From Paenibacillus abyssi (GTDB taxonomy: Bacteria > Bacillota > Bacilli > Paenibacillales > Paenibacillaceae), in assembly GCF_014640295.1 (NCBI RefSeq), contig NZ_BMGR01000008.1, positions 62,001 through 126,000 on the forward strand: DNA of 64,000 nucleotides. Reading direction: 5' to 3'. The notes under the pieces are model-generated. The model did no database searches. It saw only the letters and a program-made list of their open reading frames with translations, and had not been told where the DNA came from. The stretch's first letter is position 1; every line of letters begins with the position of its first letter. The translations under genes and the position numbers were made by a program. Below are positions 16,909 through 26,105 of this stretch, one piece after another.

Positions 16909-16940
16909 AACCCCAAAATCGCGCCTGCGCTTTTGGGGTT
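16909..16940 (+). promoter_or_regulatory. Intercistronic hairpin between binding protein and permease
   Basis: Arms 16909-16918 (AACCCCAAAA) and 16931-16940 (TTTTGGGGTT), with further GC pairing in the loop. It probably limits permease expression relative to the binding protein. Confidence 0.6.
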
Positions 16941-16971
16941 CGTTTGTAAAGACAGAATAGGTGGGAGAGAA

Positions 16972-17850
16972 ATGCATAAATACTTAAGTAACAAGACAGC
17001 TATCGTGCTCTTCATGCTGCCCGCTTTGCTCGTTTACAGCATAGTTATCTTTTATCCGGTGCTGCAAACCGTATACCGCAGCTTGTTCGAATGGGACGGG
17101 CTGAGCGAAGCGGTATTCATCGGACTGGGAAATTATTCGGAGCTGATGGGAGATCCGCTGCTCTTGACGTCGCTCCGCAACGGGCTCGTTTTTGCCGTGG
17201 TTCTCGTTGTATTTCAAATCGGCCTGGGGACGGTTCTGGCGCTGGTGTGCGCCGATCCGAAGGTGAAAGGCCGCAAGCTGCTGAAAACCGCTTATTTCAT
17301 TCCCGTCGTCCTGTCGGTTACCGTTGTGTGCCAGCTCTGGATTGCGATCTACGATCCGACGAACGGGCTCATCAACCGTTTGTTCGACATGCTCGGCATT
17401 CCTTATCAGCAAAATTGGTTGTCGTCCCCGACGCACTCGATTATCGCGATAGCCTTCGTTAACGCATGGCAGTATATGGGGTATCAGTTTGCTCTGCTTT
17501 ATGCGGGCGTCAAGTCGATTCCCGAGCAGTACCACGAGGCGGCGACGATCGACGGCTGCAGCAAATGGATGGCTCACCGCGTCGTCACGCTGCCGCTGAT
17601 GAAGGAAACCTTCAAGTTTTGCTTTATCATCGCAATTACCTCCGGGATTGGGGCCTTTGTCCAGATGCTGATCATGACAAACGGCGGGCCGGGTACGAGC
17701 AATTATACGCTGACGTTTATGATTTACCGTTACGCATTCATGGAAAGCAACTATGGATACGCGAGCGCGGTTTCCGTCGTGCTGGTTGCGATTTCACTCC
17801 TTGCGACGCTCATCATCAATAAAGTGTTTGACCGCAACGAAACGGCTTGA
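16972..17850 (+). CDS. Carbohydrate ABC transporter permease (MalF-like)
   Basis: A 292-residue permease with six predicted helices and EAA loop EAATIDGCSKWMAHRVVTLP. The ATG at 16972 is preferred: GGTGGGAGAG lies upstream and the N-terminus MHKYLSNK leads straight into TM1; the longer frame would start inside the intercistronic hairpin. It works with the permease that begins 22 nt downstream. Confidence 0.9.
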   Translation: MHKYLSNKTAIVLFMLPALLVYSIVIFYPVLQTVYRSLFEWDGLSEAVFIGLGNYSELMGDPLLLTSLRNGLVFAVVLVVFQIGLGTVLALVCADPKVKGRKLLKTAYFIPVVLSVTVVCQLWIAIYDPTNGLINRLFDMLGIPYQQNWLSSPTHSIIAIAFVNAWQYMGYQFALLYAGVKSIPEQYHEAATIDGCSKWMAHRVVTLPLMKETFKFCFIIAITSGIGAFVQMLIMTNGGPGTSNYTLTFMIYRYAFMESNYGYASAVSVVLVAISLLATLIINKVFDRNETA

Positions 17851-17871
17851 CGGCCGGAAAGGAATAACGAT

Positions 17872-18699
17872 ATGAAACAAGCTTCACGAATTCTTATGCA
17901 GCTTCCGCTGTGGCTTTATTTTGTGATTTCCATCTATCCGCTGTTCTGGATGGTTTCGTACTCCCTGAAGAACAACGATGAAATCTTCGTCACGAATCCG
18001 TTCGGGCTTCCGATGAATTTCCGGATCGAAAATTATGTGGCTGCGTGGTCGCAATTCAATATTCCGCGTTATTTTCTAAACAGTATCGTCGTTTCGACCG
18101 TGGCGACCGTGCTCATTCTGGCGCTTTCCCTGCTGTTTGCGTTCGCGGTAACGCGGATGCAGTGGAGATTCCGGGGATTGGCCCGGATCTACATGATTAT
18201 CGGCATGTTCATGCCGATTCAGGTCATCATGATTCCGCTCGCCATTCTGGTCCGCGATTTTCAGCTCGCGAACACGTACGGGGCGCTGATCCTACCTTAT
18301 GTCGCCATCGGGATTCCATTCTCCGTCATGGTGTTCAGCGGCTATATGGCGGGCATTCCGAGGGAAGTGGAGGAAGCAGCCTGCATGGACGGGGCGAACA
18401 TTTACAGGTTGTTTTTTCAGGTGGTGGTCCCCATGGTGACCCCGGCGATCGCGACCGTTACCATCTTTCAATACTTGAACAACTGGAACGAGTTTACGCT
18501 CGCGTATATTCTAATATCCGAAGAGACACTCAAAACCTTGCCGCTTGGACTTCTCTTCTTCCAGGGCTCTTACAGCACGGATTGGGGGGCAATGGGAGCG
18601 GTCATGACGCTGGCCTCGCTACCGATGGTACTCATTTATTTGTTCTTCAGCGAGCAGGTGGAGCGGGCGATGACGGTCGGCTCCGCGGTGAAGGGGTAA
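17872..18699 (+). CDS. Carbohydrate ABC transporter permease (MalG-like)
   Basis: A 275-residue permease with six predicted helices and EAA loop EAACMDGANIYRLFFQVVVP. Last gene of the operon begun at 15586. A GGAAAGGA ribosome site precedes the ATG. No ATPase gene follows; the next sequence is an IS3 fragment. Confidence 0.9.
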   Translation: MKQASRILMQLPLWLYFVISIYPLFWMVSYSLKNNDEIFVTNPFGLPMNFRIENYVAAWSQFNIPRYFLNSIVVSTVATVLILALSLLFAFAVTRMQWRFRGLARIYMIIGMFMPIQVIMIPLAILVRDFQLANTYGALILPYVAIGIPFSVMVFSGYMAGIPREVEEAACMDGANIYRLFFQVVVPMVTPAIATVTIFQYLNNWNEFTLAYILISEETLKTLPLGLLFFQGSYSTDWGAMGAVMTLASLPMVLIYLFFSEQVERAMTVGSAVKG

Positions 18700-18758
18700 T
18701 GCAAAGCACAGTGGATCACTAGATCGAAAGCTCCAGGAACGTATGATGAGGAGAAGCG

Positions 18759-18959
18759 TCATTGTTTCGCCAAGAGGGTGCGGGCGGCCTTAGTCCTGAA
18801 TTCCATGGGACTGAGGCCGTTTAATTTTGCCTGTAAACGCTCGTTGTTGTAAAAGTGGATGTAGTCAATGTCCTTCTTGAGCTCTTCAAACGTGCTGTAT
18901 GTATTACCCCAACCGTTTCTTGAAAACGCTTGACTTAGAGTTAGCTCCAGGGTATACAC
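18759..18959 (-). pseudogene. IS3-family transposase fragment (C-terminal end)
   Basis: The minus strand encodes the last part of an IS150/IS3-type integrase: YSTFEELKKDIDYIHFYNN, then ERLQAKLNGLSPMEFRTKAA, the typical C-terminus. Upstream codons (18912-18959) look like a second, non-adjacent piece (SRNGWGN, compare SRKGNCWDN of intact elements), so the middle with the last catalytic Glu is missing. No terminal repeats were found. Inactive remnant. Confidence 0.75.
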
Positions 18960-19007
18960 TGCACTGTGTAGCTTTTTCCAATCCTATACAGAGGAGTGTA
19001 TCGACGT

Positions 19008-19985
19008 ATGGACTATGTTAAACTTGGCCGTACCGGTTTGGATGTTTCAAGAGTATGTCTGGGATGCATGAGTTATGGGGTACCCGAGCGTGGAATCGCT
19101 CCATGGTCGCTGAATGAAGAGGAAAGCAGGCCAATCATTAAAAAGGCGCTGGAACTTGGCATTAACTTTTTCGATACTGCAAATGTATACTCTGACGGAA
19201 CAAGCGAGGAAATTGTCGGACGTGCGTTGAAGGAATTCGCCTGTCGTGACGAGGTCGTCATTGCGACAAAGGTATTCTTCCGCATGCACCGGGGTCCGAA
19301 TGGTGCGGGACTTTCCCGTAAGGCCATCATGAGCGAAATTGATAACAGCCTAAGACGGCTCGGTACGGATTACGTCGATTTGTACCAGATCCACCGTTGG
19401 GATCATACTACCCCTATCGAAGAGACGATGGAGGCATTTCATGATGTCGTAAAGGCAGGTAAGGCAAGGTATATAGGAGCATCCTCGATGTATGCCTGGC
19501 AGTTCTTGAAAGCGCAGCATGTCGCCGAACGAAACGGTTGGACCAAGTTTGTCTCCATGCAGAATTTATTGAATTTGCTGTATAGGGAAGAAGAGCGGGA
19601 GATGCTGCCGCTTTGCCGCGCAGAGGGAATCGGTGTGATTCCATGGAGTCCGCTTGCTAAAGGCCGGCTAACCCGGGATTGGGATGAAAAGACAGCCCGT
19701 TCAGAGATAGACGAAGCCGGACATAGGCTGGTTGCGGGAATGGTCGACGCCGATCGCACGATCGTGGAGAGAGTGGCCGAAGTTGCCGCCAAGCGGGGCA
19801 TTCCCCGCGCGCGAGTCGCGCTTGCGTGGGTACTGCAAAAGGAACCGGTAACGGCACCGATCGTCGGCGCAACAAAGCCTCATCATCTGGAGGATGCAGT
19901 TGCTGCGTTGTCGGTGAAGCTGGATTCAAACGAAATAGCGAGCCTAGAGGAACCTTATGTACCGCATTTGATATACGGCATCTAA
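19008..19985 (+). CDS. Aldo/keto reductase
   Basis: A 325-residue NADPH-dependent (alpha/beta)8 barrel reductase. The catalytic tetrad is visible: Asp and Tyr in FFDTANVYSDG, Lys in VVIATKVF and His in LYQIHRWD. A C-terminal VGATKPHHLEDA segment binds the cofactor phosphate. It resembles the YajO/YrpG-like group; substrate unknown. ATG at 19008 has AGAGGAG at 18990-18996; an in-frame GTG at 18996 overlaps that site and is unlikely. Followed by a hairpin and a MerR gene, a frequent partner of such reductases. Confidence 0.92.
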   Translation: MDYVKLGRTGLDVSRVCLGCMSYGVPERGIAPWSLNEEESRPIIKKALELGINFFDTANVYSDGTSEEIVGRALKEFACRDEVVIATKVFFRMHRGPNGAGLSRKAIMSEIDNSLRRLGTDYVDLYQIHRWDHTTPIEETMEAFHDVVKAGKARYIGASSMYAWQFLKAQHVAERNGWTKFVSMQNLLNLLYREEEREMLPLCRAEGIGVIPWSPLAKGRLTRDWDEKTARSEIDEAGHRLVAGMVDADRTIVERVAEVAAKRGIPRARVALAWVLQKEPVTAPIVGATKPHHLEDAVAALSVKLDSNEIASLEEPYVPHLIYGI

Positions 19986-19992
19986 ACTAGAA

Positions 19993-20024
19993 AGACGGGC
20001 CACTGGACGAACAGTGGTCCGTCT
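19993..20024 (+). terminator. Hairpin after aldo/keto reductase
   Basis: Thirteen-bp imperfect stem (19993-20005 and 20012-20024). It ends only 2 nt before the MerR ATG, so it would both end the upstream message and hide the MerR translation start if read through. Confidence 0.55.
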
Positions 20025-20026
20025 CT

Positions 20027-20263
20027 ATGACGATCTCTGAAGTCAGTACAAAATTTGATCTTTCACAGGACACACTCCGCTATTATGAACGCATCGGACT
20101 GATACCTCCTGTGAACCGCAACAAAAACGGTATCAGGGAGTATACGGAAGAAGACTGTAAGTGGGTTGATTTTATCAAATGTATGCGACAAAGTGCAGGT
20201 CTTCCGGTTGAAGTATTGATTGAGTATGTTGGACTGTTTCAACAGGGTGGACCGGAGGATTAG
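20027..20263 (+). CDS. Truncated MerR family regulator
   Basis: A 78-residue MerR-type DNA-binding domain: TISEVSTKFDLSQDTLRYYE, the winged segment IGLIPPVNRNKNGIREYTEED, then FIKCMRQSAGLPVEVLIEYV. Full-length members of this group continue for roughly 50 more residues of coiled-coil needed for dimerisation; here the frame stops after LFQQGGPED. No clear ribosome site is present and a hairpin abuts the start. It is probably a decayed gene; the following MFS gene starts 33 nt downstream. Confidence 0.7.
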   Translation: MTISEVSTKFDLSQDTLRYYERIGLIPPVNRNKNGIREYTEEDCKWVDFIKCMRQSAGLPVEVLIEYVGLFQQGGPED

Positions 20264-20296
20264 TTTAGAGAGTAAACAATAGAGGAGGCATGAAAC

Positions 20297-21478
20297 CTGG
20301 AACGCTTATGGACACAGTCGTTTATTCTCATGACCGTAGGGATGTTTTTTCTATTCACCTCATTTTATTTGCTGCTTCCGACGCTGCCGCTGTTTATCAA
20401 ACAGATGGGCGGCAGCGAAGCGCAGGTCGGTCTGGCGACGGGCGTATTTATGTTGTCTGCCGTTTTTTTTCGCCCGATTGTCGGCGGGCTGCTGGATCGG
20501 TTCGGCAGGCGTCCGTTTATCGTCTGGGGGCTACTTCTCTTCACCTTGGCAATGTATATGTATGACTGGATCGGCGGGATCATCGTTTTGATGGGGCTCC
20601 GAATCTTGCACGGGATGAGCTGGGCCGTGTCCACAACCGCCACGATCACGGCGATTACGGATATGATTCCGTCCGCCCGCCGCGGAGAAGGCATGGGATG
20701 GTTTAGCACGGCCATGACCCTGGCGATGGCGGTCGGCCCGATGTTAGGTATCTGGGTTATACAGAATCAATCGTACCACGCTCTGTTTCTTACCGCCGTC
20801 GGCCTCTCTGCGGCAGCGCTGCTTTTGACCTTTGGTGCAAAGATGCCTTTCCGGCCGCAATCTGGGGCAAGGAGAATCGCCTTTTACGAAAAATCGGTCT
20901 TGCCCGTCGCGGCATCGGTCTTTTTTCTGTATATCGCTTATGGCGGCATTACCGCCTTTGTTGCGCTGTTCGCTAGCTCGATCCAAGTCAATTCCGGTAC
21001 GTTCTTTCTGGCCTATGCCGCAACGCTTGCCCTGATCCGTCCCTTTGCAGGAAAGCTTTCGGATCGGCATGGCGAGACGTTTGTCATTGTACCGGCCCTT
21101 GTGGTGACGATTTCGGCTTTGATTGTCTTGGGTTATTCGACCGGATTGTTCGGCGTGCTCGTTTCGGCAGTTCTGTACGGTATCGGATTCGGTTCCGCGC
21201 AGCCGGCTCTTCAAGCAGCAACGATACGTCTTGCCCACCCGGAACGTAAAGGAATTGCCAATGCTTCTTTATTGACTGCAACCGACCTCGGCATCGGGCT
21301 GGGTGCGATCATGCTGGGCTGGGTCTCCCAGTACTCGAGCTACCAGGTATTGTTCACGGTCAGCGCCGTTTCGGTGGCGTTTTCCTTGCTGCTCTTCATT
21401 TTCTTCGTGAAGCATTTGTTGAAAAATAAAGAGCTTTTCTCTCTGAACACAGATTCTCTTCCTTCGGAAACAAATTGA
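20297..21478 (+). CDS. MFS transporter, probable CTG start
   Basis: A 393-residue major facilitator with 12 predicted helices; motif A-like GLLDRFGRRPF lies between TM2 and TM3. An ATG-initiated protein from 20330 would lack the ERLWTQSFIL segment that normally precedes TM1 in this YwoG/YfmO-like group. In frame, a CTG at 20297 lies 8 nt after AGGAGG (20283-20288) and restores it. An ATG at 20290 is in another frame, so either CTG is used or one base was gained or lost near 20293. Likely drug or metabolite efflux. Confidence 0.85.
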   Translation: MERLWTQSFILMTVGMFFLFTSFYLLLPTLPLFIKQMGGSEAQVGLATGVFMLSAVFFRPIVGGLLDRFGRRPFIVWGLLLFTLAMYMYDWIGGIIVLMGLRILHGMSWAVSTTATITAITDMIPSARRGEGMGWFSTAMTLAMAVGPMLGIWVIQNQSYHALFLTAVGLSAAALLLTFGAKMPFRPQSGARRIAFYEKSVLPVAASVFFLYIAYGGITAFVALFASSIQVNSGTFFLAYAATLALIRPFAGKLSDRHGETFVIVPALVVTISALIVLGYSTGLFGVLVSAVLYGIGFGSAQPALQAATIRLAHPERKGIANASLLTATDLGIGLGAIMLGWVSQYSSYQVLFTVSAVSVAFSLLLFIFFVKHLLKNKELFSLNTDSLPSETN

Positions 21479-21708
21479 CGCAGAAAAACCGCAATTCCTG
21501 AAAGCGTTCTCGAGCGATCTTCATCCGGGCCTCTTCATTTAACTAAGGGGCCTGCCATTGGAAGATTAGCAAGGAAGTCTGGGCGGCGGTACCATTGCGC
21601 AGGTTGTATCGGCTTTAATGATGCCATTTTAGATATTCGCTGAAGTAATGAGGAAAAAACAGAAGGCTAGAGAAAGGTGACATTTGTAGATCATCGTGCC
21701 GATTTCAC
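21479..21708. other. Intergenic region downstream of MFS gene
   Basis: No gene recognised. A short cre-like string at 21499-21512 has one mismatch to the consensus but is not near a start. No clear terminator with a T tract was found for the MFS gene. Confidence 0.4.
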
Positions 21709-21805
21709 TCATCCACAGGTTATCCACATACTGAATACGCAGTTTACAAGAGATGAATATAAGTTCAAATGATTTATACACATATCCACAACACAAATAT
21801 CCACA
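21709..21805 (+). promoter_or_regulatory. Cluster of five DnaA-box-like 9-mers
   Basis: Same-strand matches to TTATNCACA lie at 21709-21717 (one mismatch), 21720-21728 (TTATCCACA, perfect), 21774-21782 (TTATACACA, perfect), 21782-21790 and 21797-21805 (each one mismatch). Five in 97 bp is far above chance. There is no dnaA, dnaN or other origin gene nearby, so this resembles the DnaA-box clusters of Bacillus chromosomes that titrate DnaA, rather than an origin. Confidence 0.6.
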
Positions 21806-21859
21806 GCAAGTACTACTCAGAACCTTCTCCTTACCTTGACCCTGCGATAGGTCGTTTTT

Positions 21860-21888
21860 TTGCATAATAGAGGTCTTAATTATGATAG
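21860..21888 (+). promoter_or_regulatory. Predicted promoter of the GH51 gene
   Basis: TTGCAT (21860-21865) and TGATAG (21883-21888) with a 17-bp spacer. The segment 21864-21915 is conserved in the remnant at 12261, which supports a regulatory role. Confidence 0.5.
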
Positions 21889-21956
21889 TATCCGGGGCAT
21901 TGCATGCATCATAATATTAACATCATAAAAATTTAATATAAAAGGTGGATTATGCA

Positions 21957-24341
21957 ATGACGAGTAGATCGGCAAAAGTAACGATTCATGCCGACCGCAA
22001 GCTGTTTCCAGTCAGCCCAACCTTGTACGGCTTGTTCTTTGAGGAGATAAACCATGCCGGTGATGGCGGGCTCTACGCCGAACTGATCCGCAATCGCTCG
22101 TTTGAGGATACGATTGTGCCCGACCGATGCCATGTGGACGGCTGCACGATGCATACGCCTGCCGGCTGGACCGCCCCATTCGAACATTCAGATCCGATAC
22201 CAGGCTGGCAGCTGCTTGAGCAAGCAGGCACAGAAGCCCGCATGCAGCTGGACGATTCCCAGCCGCTCAATGCAGCCAATCCGCTCTCGCTTCGTGTCGA
22301 TATCGAGCGTACGGAAGGTGGCCGGGCAGCAGTCTGCAATACCGGCTTCTGGGGAATTCCCGTCCAAGCCGGGGCAAAGTACGGGCTGTCCTTCTATGCG
22401 AGAAAGGATAATCGTTTTTCTGGTCTGCTGGACATTACGTTAGAGGATTCATCCGGAGAAGCGGTTCATGCCGCGCAATCGGTCAGCATGACATCTGACC
22501 AGTGGCAGAAATTTGAGCTGACGCTCGAGAGCAAGGCCAGTAATCCCGAAGCGCGGCTTGTCATCTCCTCCGGAACGCCCGGGACATTCTGGCTGGAACT
22601 GGTCTCGCTGTTCCCAGAAGATACGTTCCGAAAGCGGAAGAACGGTCTTCGCCCTGATCTTGTCGGCATGCTGCAGGGGCTTGCACCGACGTTTCTCCGG
22701 TTTCCCGGCGGCTGCTTTGTCGAGGGCTTCTCGGTGGAAACCGCTTATAGATGGAAGAAAACCATCGGCGAGCTTTCAGAGCGGATCTCCCACTGGACGC
22801 TCTGGCATTACCGGACGACGAACGGGCTCGGATACTACGAGTATCTTCAAATGGCTGAGGATATGGGGCTGGAAATGATGTTTGTCGTCAATTGCGGGCT
22901 GACCTGCCAAGGCAGGCCCGGCGAGCTCATCCCAATGGACGAGTTGGATGAATGGGTGCAGGATATGCTCGATGCCATCGAATACGCTAATGGTCCGGTC
23001 ACGAGTAAATGGGGAGCTTTGCGGGCTCAGCATGGCCACCCCGAGCCGTTCGGCCTGAAGTATATCGAGATCGGCAATGAGAATTTCGGTCCTGAGTATA
23101 ATGTCCGCTACAAGGTGTTCTACGACGCGGTGAAGGCGGCCTATCCGGAAATCATAACGATCTGGAACACGCACTGGGAGGTCGGCACTGAAACAAAGGG
23201 GCTGCCGGTCGAAATTGTGGACGAGCATTTCTATGCGGATAATGAGTTTTACCAGCTCTACCATGACATGTATGACCATTATGACCGCAGCGGCCCGAAA
23301 ATCTATGTTGGTGAATATGCGATGATCGTCAATAACAAGAACGGCACACTGCAAGGAGCGTTAAGCGAGGCCGCCTTCATGACCGGTATGGAGCGCAATC
23401 AGGACATCGTTGTCATGTCTTCGTATGCCCCTCTGCTTGCGAATATCCATCATACGGTGTGGGATCCCAATTTAATTTATTTTGACGGAACGCGAAAGTG
23501 CGGTACCCCATCGTACTATGTGCAGAAGCTCTTCGGGGAAAATCGCGGCGAATTCGTAGTGGAGAGCCGGACTGAGTCGGATCAGCTGCCCCCGCTTATT
23601 CACGGCGGCCTTGGGCTTGGCTTGAGCGAGCTTGGGCAAGTAAAGGAAGTGCGCATATCGTCGGGCAGCGAAATCCGGCTTCAGCTGAATCAGCTTTCTG
23701 ACCAATCGCCGGCCTGCAGCGTTTTCCATAATGCGCTGTGGATCGGCGATCCCTCTTGGCAGCAGATCGAGGTCACGATGAACGTTAAGCTAGATGAGCA
23801 TGGCTTGAAGCTGCGCTTTCTCGACCGCCACCAGTCGTGGGAGAAGCAGAATTATTTTCTATGGGAGCTTGAGCCGAGCGGGGAGAGCAGGCTCGTCCGA
23901 ATCGTCGGATGGTCGCGCGTCAAGCTGGCAGCGGATGCGAAGGTCAGCATTACGCCCGCTGAGTACCAGCAGCTGCGTATCGTTGTCGGCCGCGAAGAGG
24001 TCAGCTGTTATTTGGATGGACATCTCGTTCATGAGCATGCTTTTGGCACCATTCCGTATTTGACCTCGGTTACGACGCTGGATGAGACGAACAACGAGCT
24101 GACCGTGAAGCTGGTTAATCCGTCCGCATCTGACATTGATACCGAGCTGGATATCCACGGTACGAACATGACGGAAATCGCTGGAGAGCAGCTGATTTTG
24201 ACCGCCGATGAGCCGGAAGCGTACAATACCTTGGATCAGCCGACCCGCGTTGTGCCGATCTCATCCCCGCTCCATGTGGATGGGAGAATGTATCGTGTAC
24301 CTGCTTACGCAGTCGCGATTTTGAAGATTAAGTTAGGCTGA
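21957..24341 (+). CDS. GH51 alpha-L-arabinofuranosidase
   Basis: A 794-residue enzyme predicted to release terminal L-arabinofuranose from arabinan or arabinoxylan oligomers by retention. No signal peptide is present, so it should be cytoplasmic. The N-terminal GLFFEEINHAGDGGLYAEL segment is typical; a carbohydrate-binding jelly-roll insert follows (about residues 75-225). Acid/base Glu375 lies in EIGNENFG and nucleophile Glu453 in YVGEYA. The C-terminus has an added LamG-like region (about 590-690) and the usual beta-sandwich. ATG at 21957 has AAAGGTGG 8 nt upstream; an in-frame GTG at 21945 overlaps that site. Monocistronic. Confidence 0.93.
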   Translation: MTSRSAKVTIHADRKLFPVSPTLYGLFFEEINHAGDGGLYAELIRNRSFEDTIVPDRCHVDGCTMHTPAGWTAPFEHSDPIPGWQLLEQAGTEARMQLDDSQPLNAANPLSLRVDIERTEGGRAAVCNTGFWGIPVQAGAKYGLSFYARKDNRFSGLLDITLEDSSGEAVHAAQSVSMTSDQWQKFELTLESKASNPEARLVISSGTPGTFWLELVSLFPEDTFRKRKNGLRPDLVGMLQGLAPTFLRFPGGCFVEGFSVETAYRWKKTIGELSERISHWTLWHYRTTNGLGYYEYLQMAEDMGLEMMFVVNCGLTCQGRPGELIPMDELDEWVQDMLDAIEYANGPVTSKWGALRAQHGHPEPFGLKYIEIGNENFGPEYNVRYKVFYDAVKAAYPEIITIWNTHWEVGTETKGLPVEIVDEHFYADNEFYQLYHDMYDHYDRSGPKIYVGEYAMIVNNKNGTLQGALSEAAFMTGMERNQDIVVMSSYAPLLANIHHTVWDPNLIYFDGTRKCGTPSYYVQKLFGENRGEFVVESRTESDQLPPLIHGGLGLGLSELGQVKEVRISSGSEIRLQLNQLSDQSPACSVFHNALWIGDPSWQQIEVTMNVKLDEHGLKLRFLDRHQSWEKQNYFLWELEPSGESRLVRIVGWSRVKLAADAKVSITPAEYQQLRIVVGREEVSCYLDGHLVHEHAFGTIPYLTSVTTLDETNNELTVKLVNPSASDIDTELDIHGTNMTEIAGEQLILTADEPEAYNTLDQPTRVVPISSPLHVDGRMYRVPAYAVAILKIKLG

Positions 24342-24383
24342 GAACGTTTGAACGGAAAACAAGTGCTGAATAAGCAACACGAG

Positions 24384-24408
24384 GAGGCTGCCGCAAGGCA
24401 GCCTCTTT
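24384..24408 (+). terminator. Terminator of the GH51 gene
   Basis: Nine-bp GC-rich stem (24384-24392 and 24397-24405) with a 4-nt loop and a short T tract. Confidence 0.65.
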
Positions 24409-24480
24409 AGCGCTCAACGAGGGATATGAGGAAAGTCCTCGCGTTTAAGCACGCATCGTTTACATCGCCGGTAAAGAAAG

Positions 24481-24519
24481 AAAGTCGCATTGCTACCGGC
24501 AGGATAGCAATGCGACTTT
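24481..24519 (-). terminator. Terminator of the ahpCF operon
   Basis: Perfect 15-bp stem (24481-24495 and 24505-24519), followed on the minus strand by a T-rich tract. It lies 45 bp beyond the ahpF stop and may work in both directions. Confidence 0.75.
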
Positions 24520-24563
24520 CGGAAATAAAGGATATCGGATTTAAAATGACTTATTCTCGTTCA

Positions 24564-26093
24564 TTAATTTCGGATGAGATAATCAAATGCGCCTAAGGCT
24601 GCATTCGCTCCCGATCCCATAGAAATGATGATCTGCTTGTACGGACTGTTTGTACAGTCGCCTGCAGCAAACACGCCAGGCAGGGTCGTTGCGCCATGCT
24701 TATCTACTACGATTTCTCCCATGCGAGTCCGTTCAACGGTATCGCCTAGCCAATCGGTATTAGGCACAAGACCGATCTGAACGAACACACCCTCCAGCTC
24801 AATATGCTGAACTGCGCCTGTATCGCGCTCAATGTAGGAGATACCGTTAACTTTATCCGTACCGGTAATTTCTTTGGTTTGAACGTTCTTCAGCACAGTG
24901 ACATTAGGCAGACTGTAAAGACGGTCTTGCAATACGCTGTCCGCTTTCAGCTCCGGCATGAACTCAAGCACAGTGACATGTTTTACAATGCCTGCCAGAT
25001 CAATTGCCGCCTCGATACCGGAATTGCCGCCGCCAATAACCGCTACGTGTTTTCCGATGAACAAAGGACCGTCACAATGCGGGCAGTAAGCTACGCCTTT
25101 GTTCTTGAACTCAGCTTCGCCGGGTACGCCGACATTGCGCCAGCGCGCGCCGGTGGAAAGGATGACGGTCTTGCTCTTTAGAACAGCGCCGTTTTCGAGT
25201 TCAACTTCGATGAGGTCTTTCTTTTCCAAACGCTTGGCGCGCTGTAATTTCATGACGTCAACGTTGTACTCTTTCACATGCTCTTCAAGACTTGCTGCCA
25301 GTTTTGGACCTTCGGTATATTTAACGCTAATAAAGTTCTCAATACCGACGGTGTCCATAACCTGACCGCCGAAGCGTTCCGCAACAATGCCTGTGCGAAT
25401 GCCTTTGCGTGCTGCATAGATCGCCGCACTTGCACCGGCTGGGCCGCCCCCGACAACAAGCACATCGTATGGATCCTTGTCAGCAAAAGCTGAAGCATCC
25501 GGAGCACTGCCCAGCTTGCCAAGAATTTCTTCAAGCGTCATACGACCGCTGCTGAAGGATTCGCCATTCAGGAAAACCGTTGGCACTGCCATGATGTTTT
25601 TGCTTTCTACCTCTTCTTTGAATGCCGCACCGTCAATCATGGTATGTGTAATGCCGGGATTGAGAATGCTCATCAGGTTCAGCGCCTGTACAACATCGGG
25701 GCAGTTGTGGCAGCTCAAGCTGATGTAAGATTCAAAGTGGTATTCGCCTTGAATGCTTTTAATCTGATCAATGACGTCTTGTTCAACCTTCGGAGCTCGT
25801 CCGCTAACCTGCAGCAGAGCTAACACTAGGGAAGTAAATTCGTGCCCCAGAGGAATACCGGCAAAAGTGACCCCAGTATCTTCGCCTACACGATTCACGC
25901 TAAAGCTCGGCGTTCTTGGCAGCTGAGTTCTTTCTACCGTAATTCTGGACGACATGCTGGCTAGCTCGTCCACTAAGGCCAGCATGTCCGTAGATACGGC
26001 ATCAGACTCTGCGCTAACTTTAATTAGCACGTCGCCTTCTAAGAGCTGAAGGTATTGGTTTAATTGTGCCTTAATATCTGCGTCCAGTATCAT
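24564..26093 (-). CDS. Alkyl hydroperoxide reductase subunit F
   Basis: A 509-residue FAD-dependent NAD(P)H:peroxiredoxin reductase that recycles AhpC. The N-terminal thioredoxin-like domain carries the redox pair Cys128/Cys131 (SCHNC). FAD-binding GGGPAGASA starts at about residue 215; the active disulphide Cys337/Cys340 is in YCPHC; a second GGGNSG nucleotide site follows at about 354. Length and order match the family exactly. It begins 12 nt after ahpC and is co-transcribed with it. The neighbouring terminator closes the operon. Confidence 0.97.
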   Translation of the reverse strand: MILDADIKAQLNQYLQLLEGDVLIKVSAESDAVSTDMLALVDELASMSSRITVERTQLPRTPSFSVNRVGEDTGVTFAGIPLGHEFTSLVLALLQVSGRAPKVEQDVIDQIKSIQGEYHFESYISLSCHNCPDVVQALNLMSILNPGITHTMIDGAAFKEEVESKNIMAVPTVFLNGESFSSGRMTLEEILGKLGSAPDASAFADKDPYDVLVVGGGPAGASAAIYAARKGIRTGIVAERFGGQVMDTVGIENFISVKYTEGPKLAASLEEHVKEYNVDVMKLQRAKRLEKKDLIEVELENGAVLKSKTVILSTGARWRNVGVPGEAEFKNKGVAYCPHCDGPLFIGKHVAVIGGGNSGIEAAIDLAGIVKHVTVLEFMPELKADSVLQDRLYSLPNVTVLKNVQTKEITGTDKVNGISYIERDTGAVQHIELEGVFVQIGLVPNTDWLGDTVERTRMGEIVVDKHGATTLPGVFAAGDCTNSPYKQIIISMGSGANAALGAFDYLIRN

Positions 26094-26105
26094 TTTATTA
26101 ACCTC

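Noticed and set aside
16897-16971. N-terminal extension of the permease at 16972
   Set aside because: It would start inside an intercistronic hairpin and lacks a ribosome site.
21499-21512. cre-like string TGAAAGCGTTCTCG
   Set aside because: One mismatch to consensus, but it lies 445 bp before the nearest start and downstream of another gene, so chance is the simpler explanation.
21709-21805. Replication origin
   Set aside because: DnaA-box-like sites are present, but no dnaA, dnaN, parAB or AT-rich unwinding region was found beside them.
21629-21865. 78-codon minus-strand frame across the DnaA-box cluster
   Set aside because: No ribosome site or recognisable motif; the region is better explained by repeated DnaA-box-like sequences.
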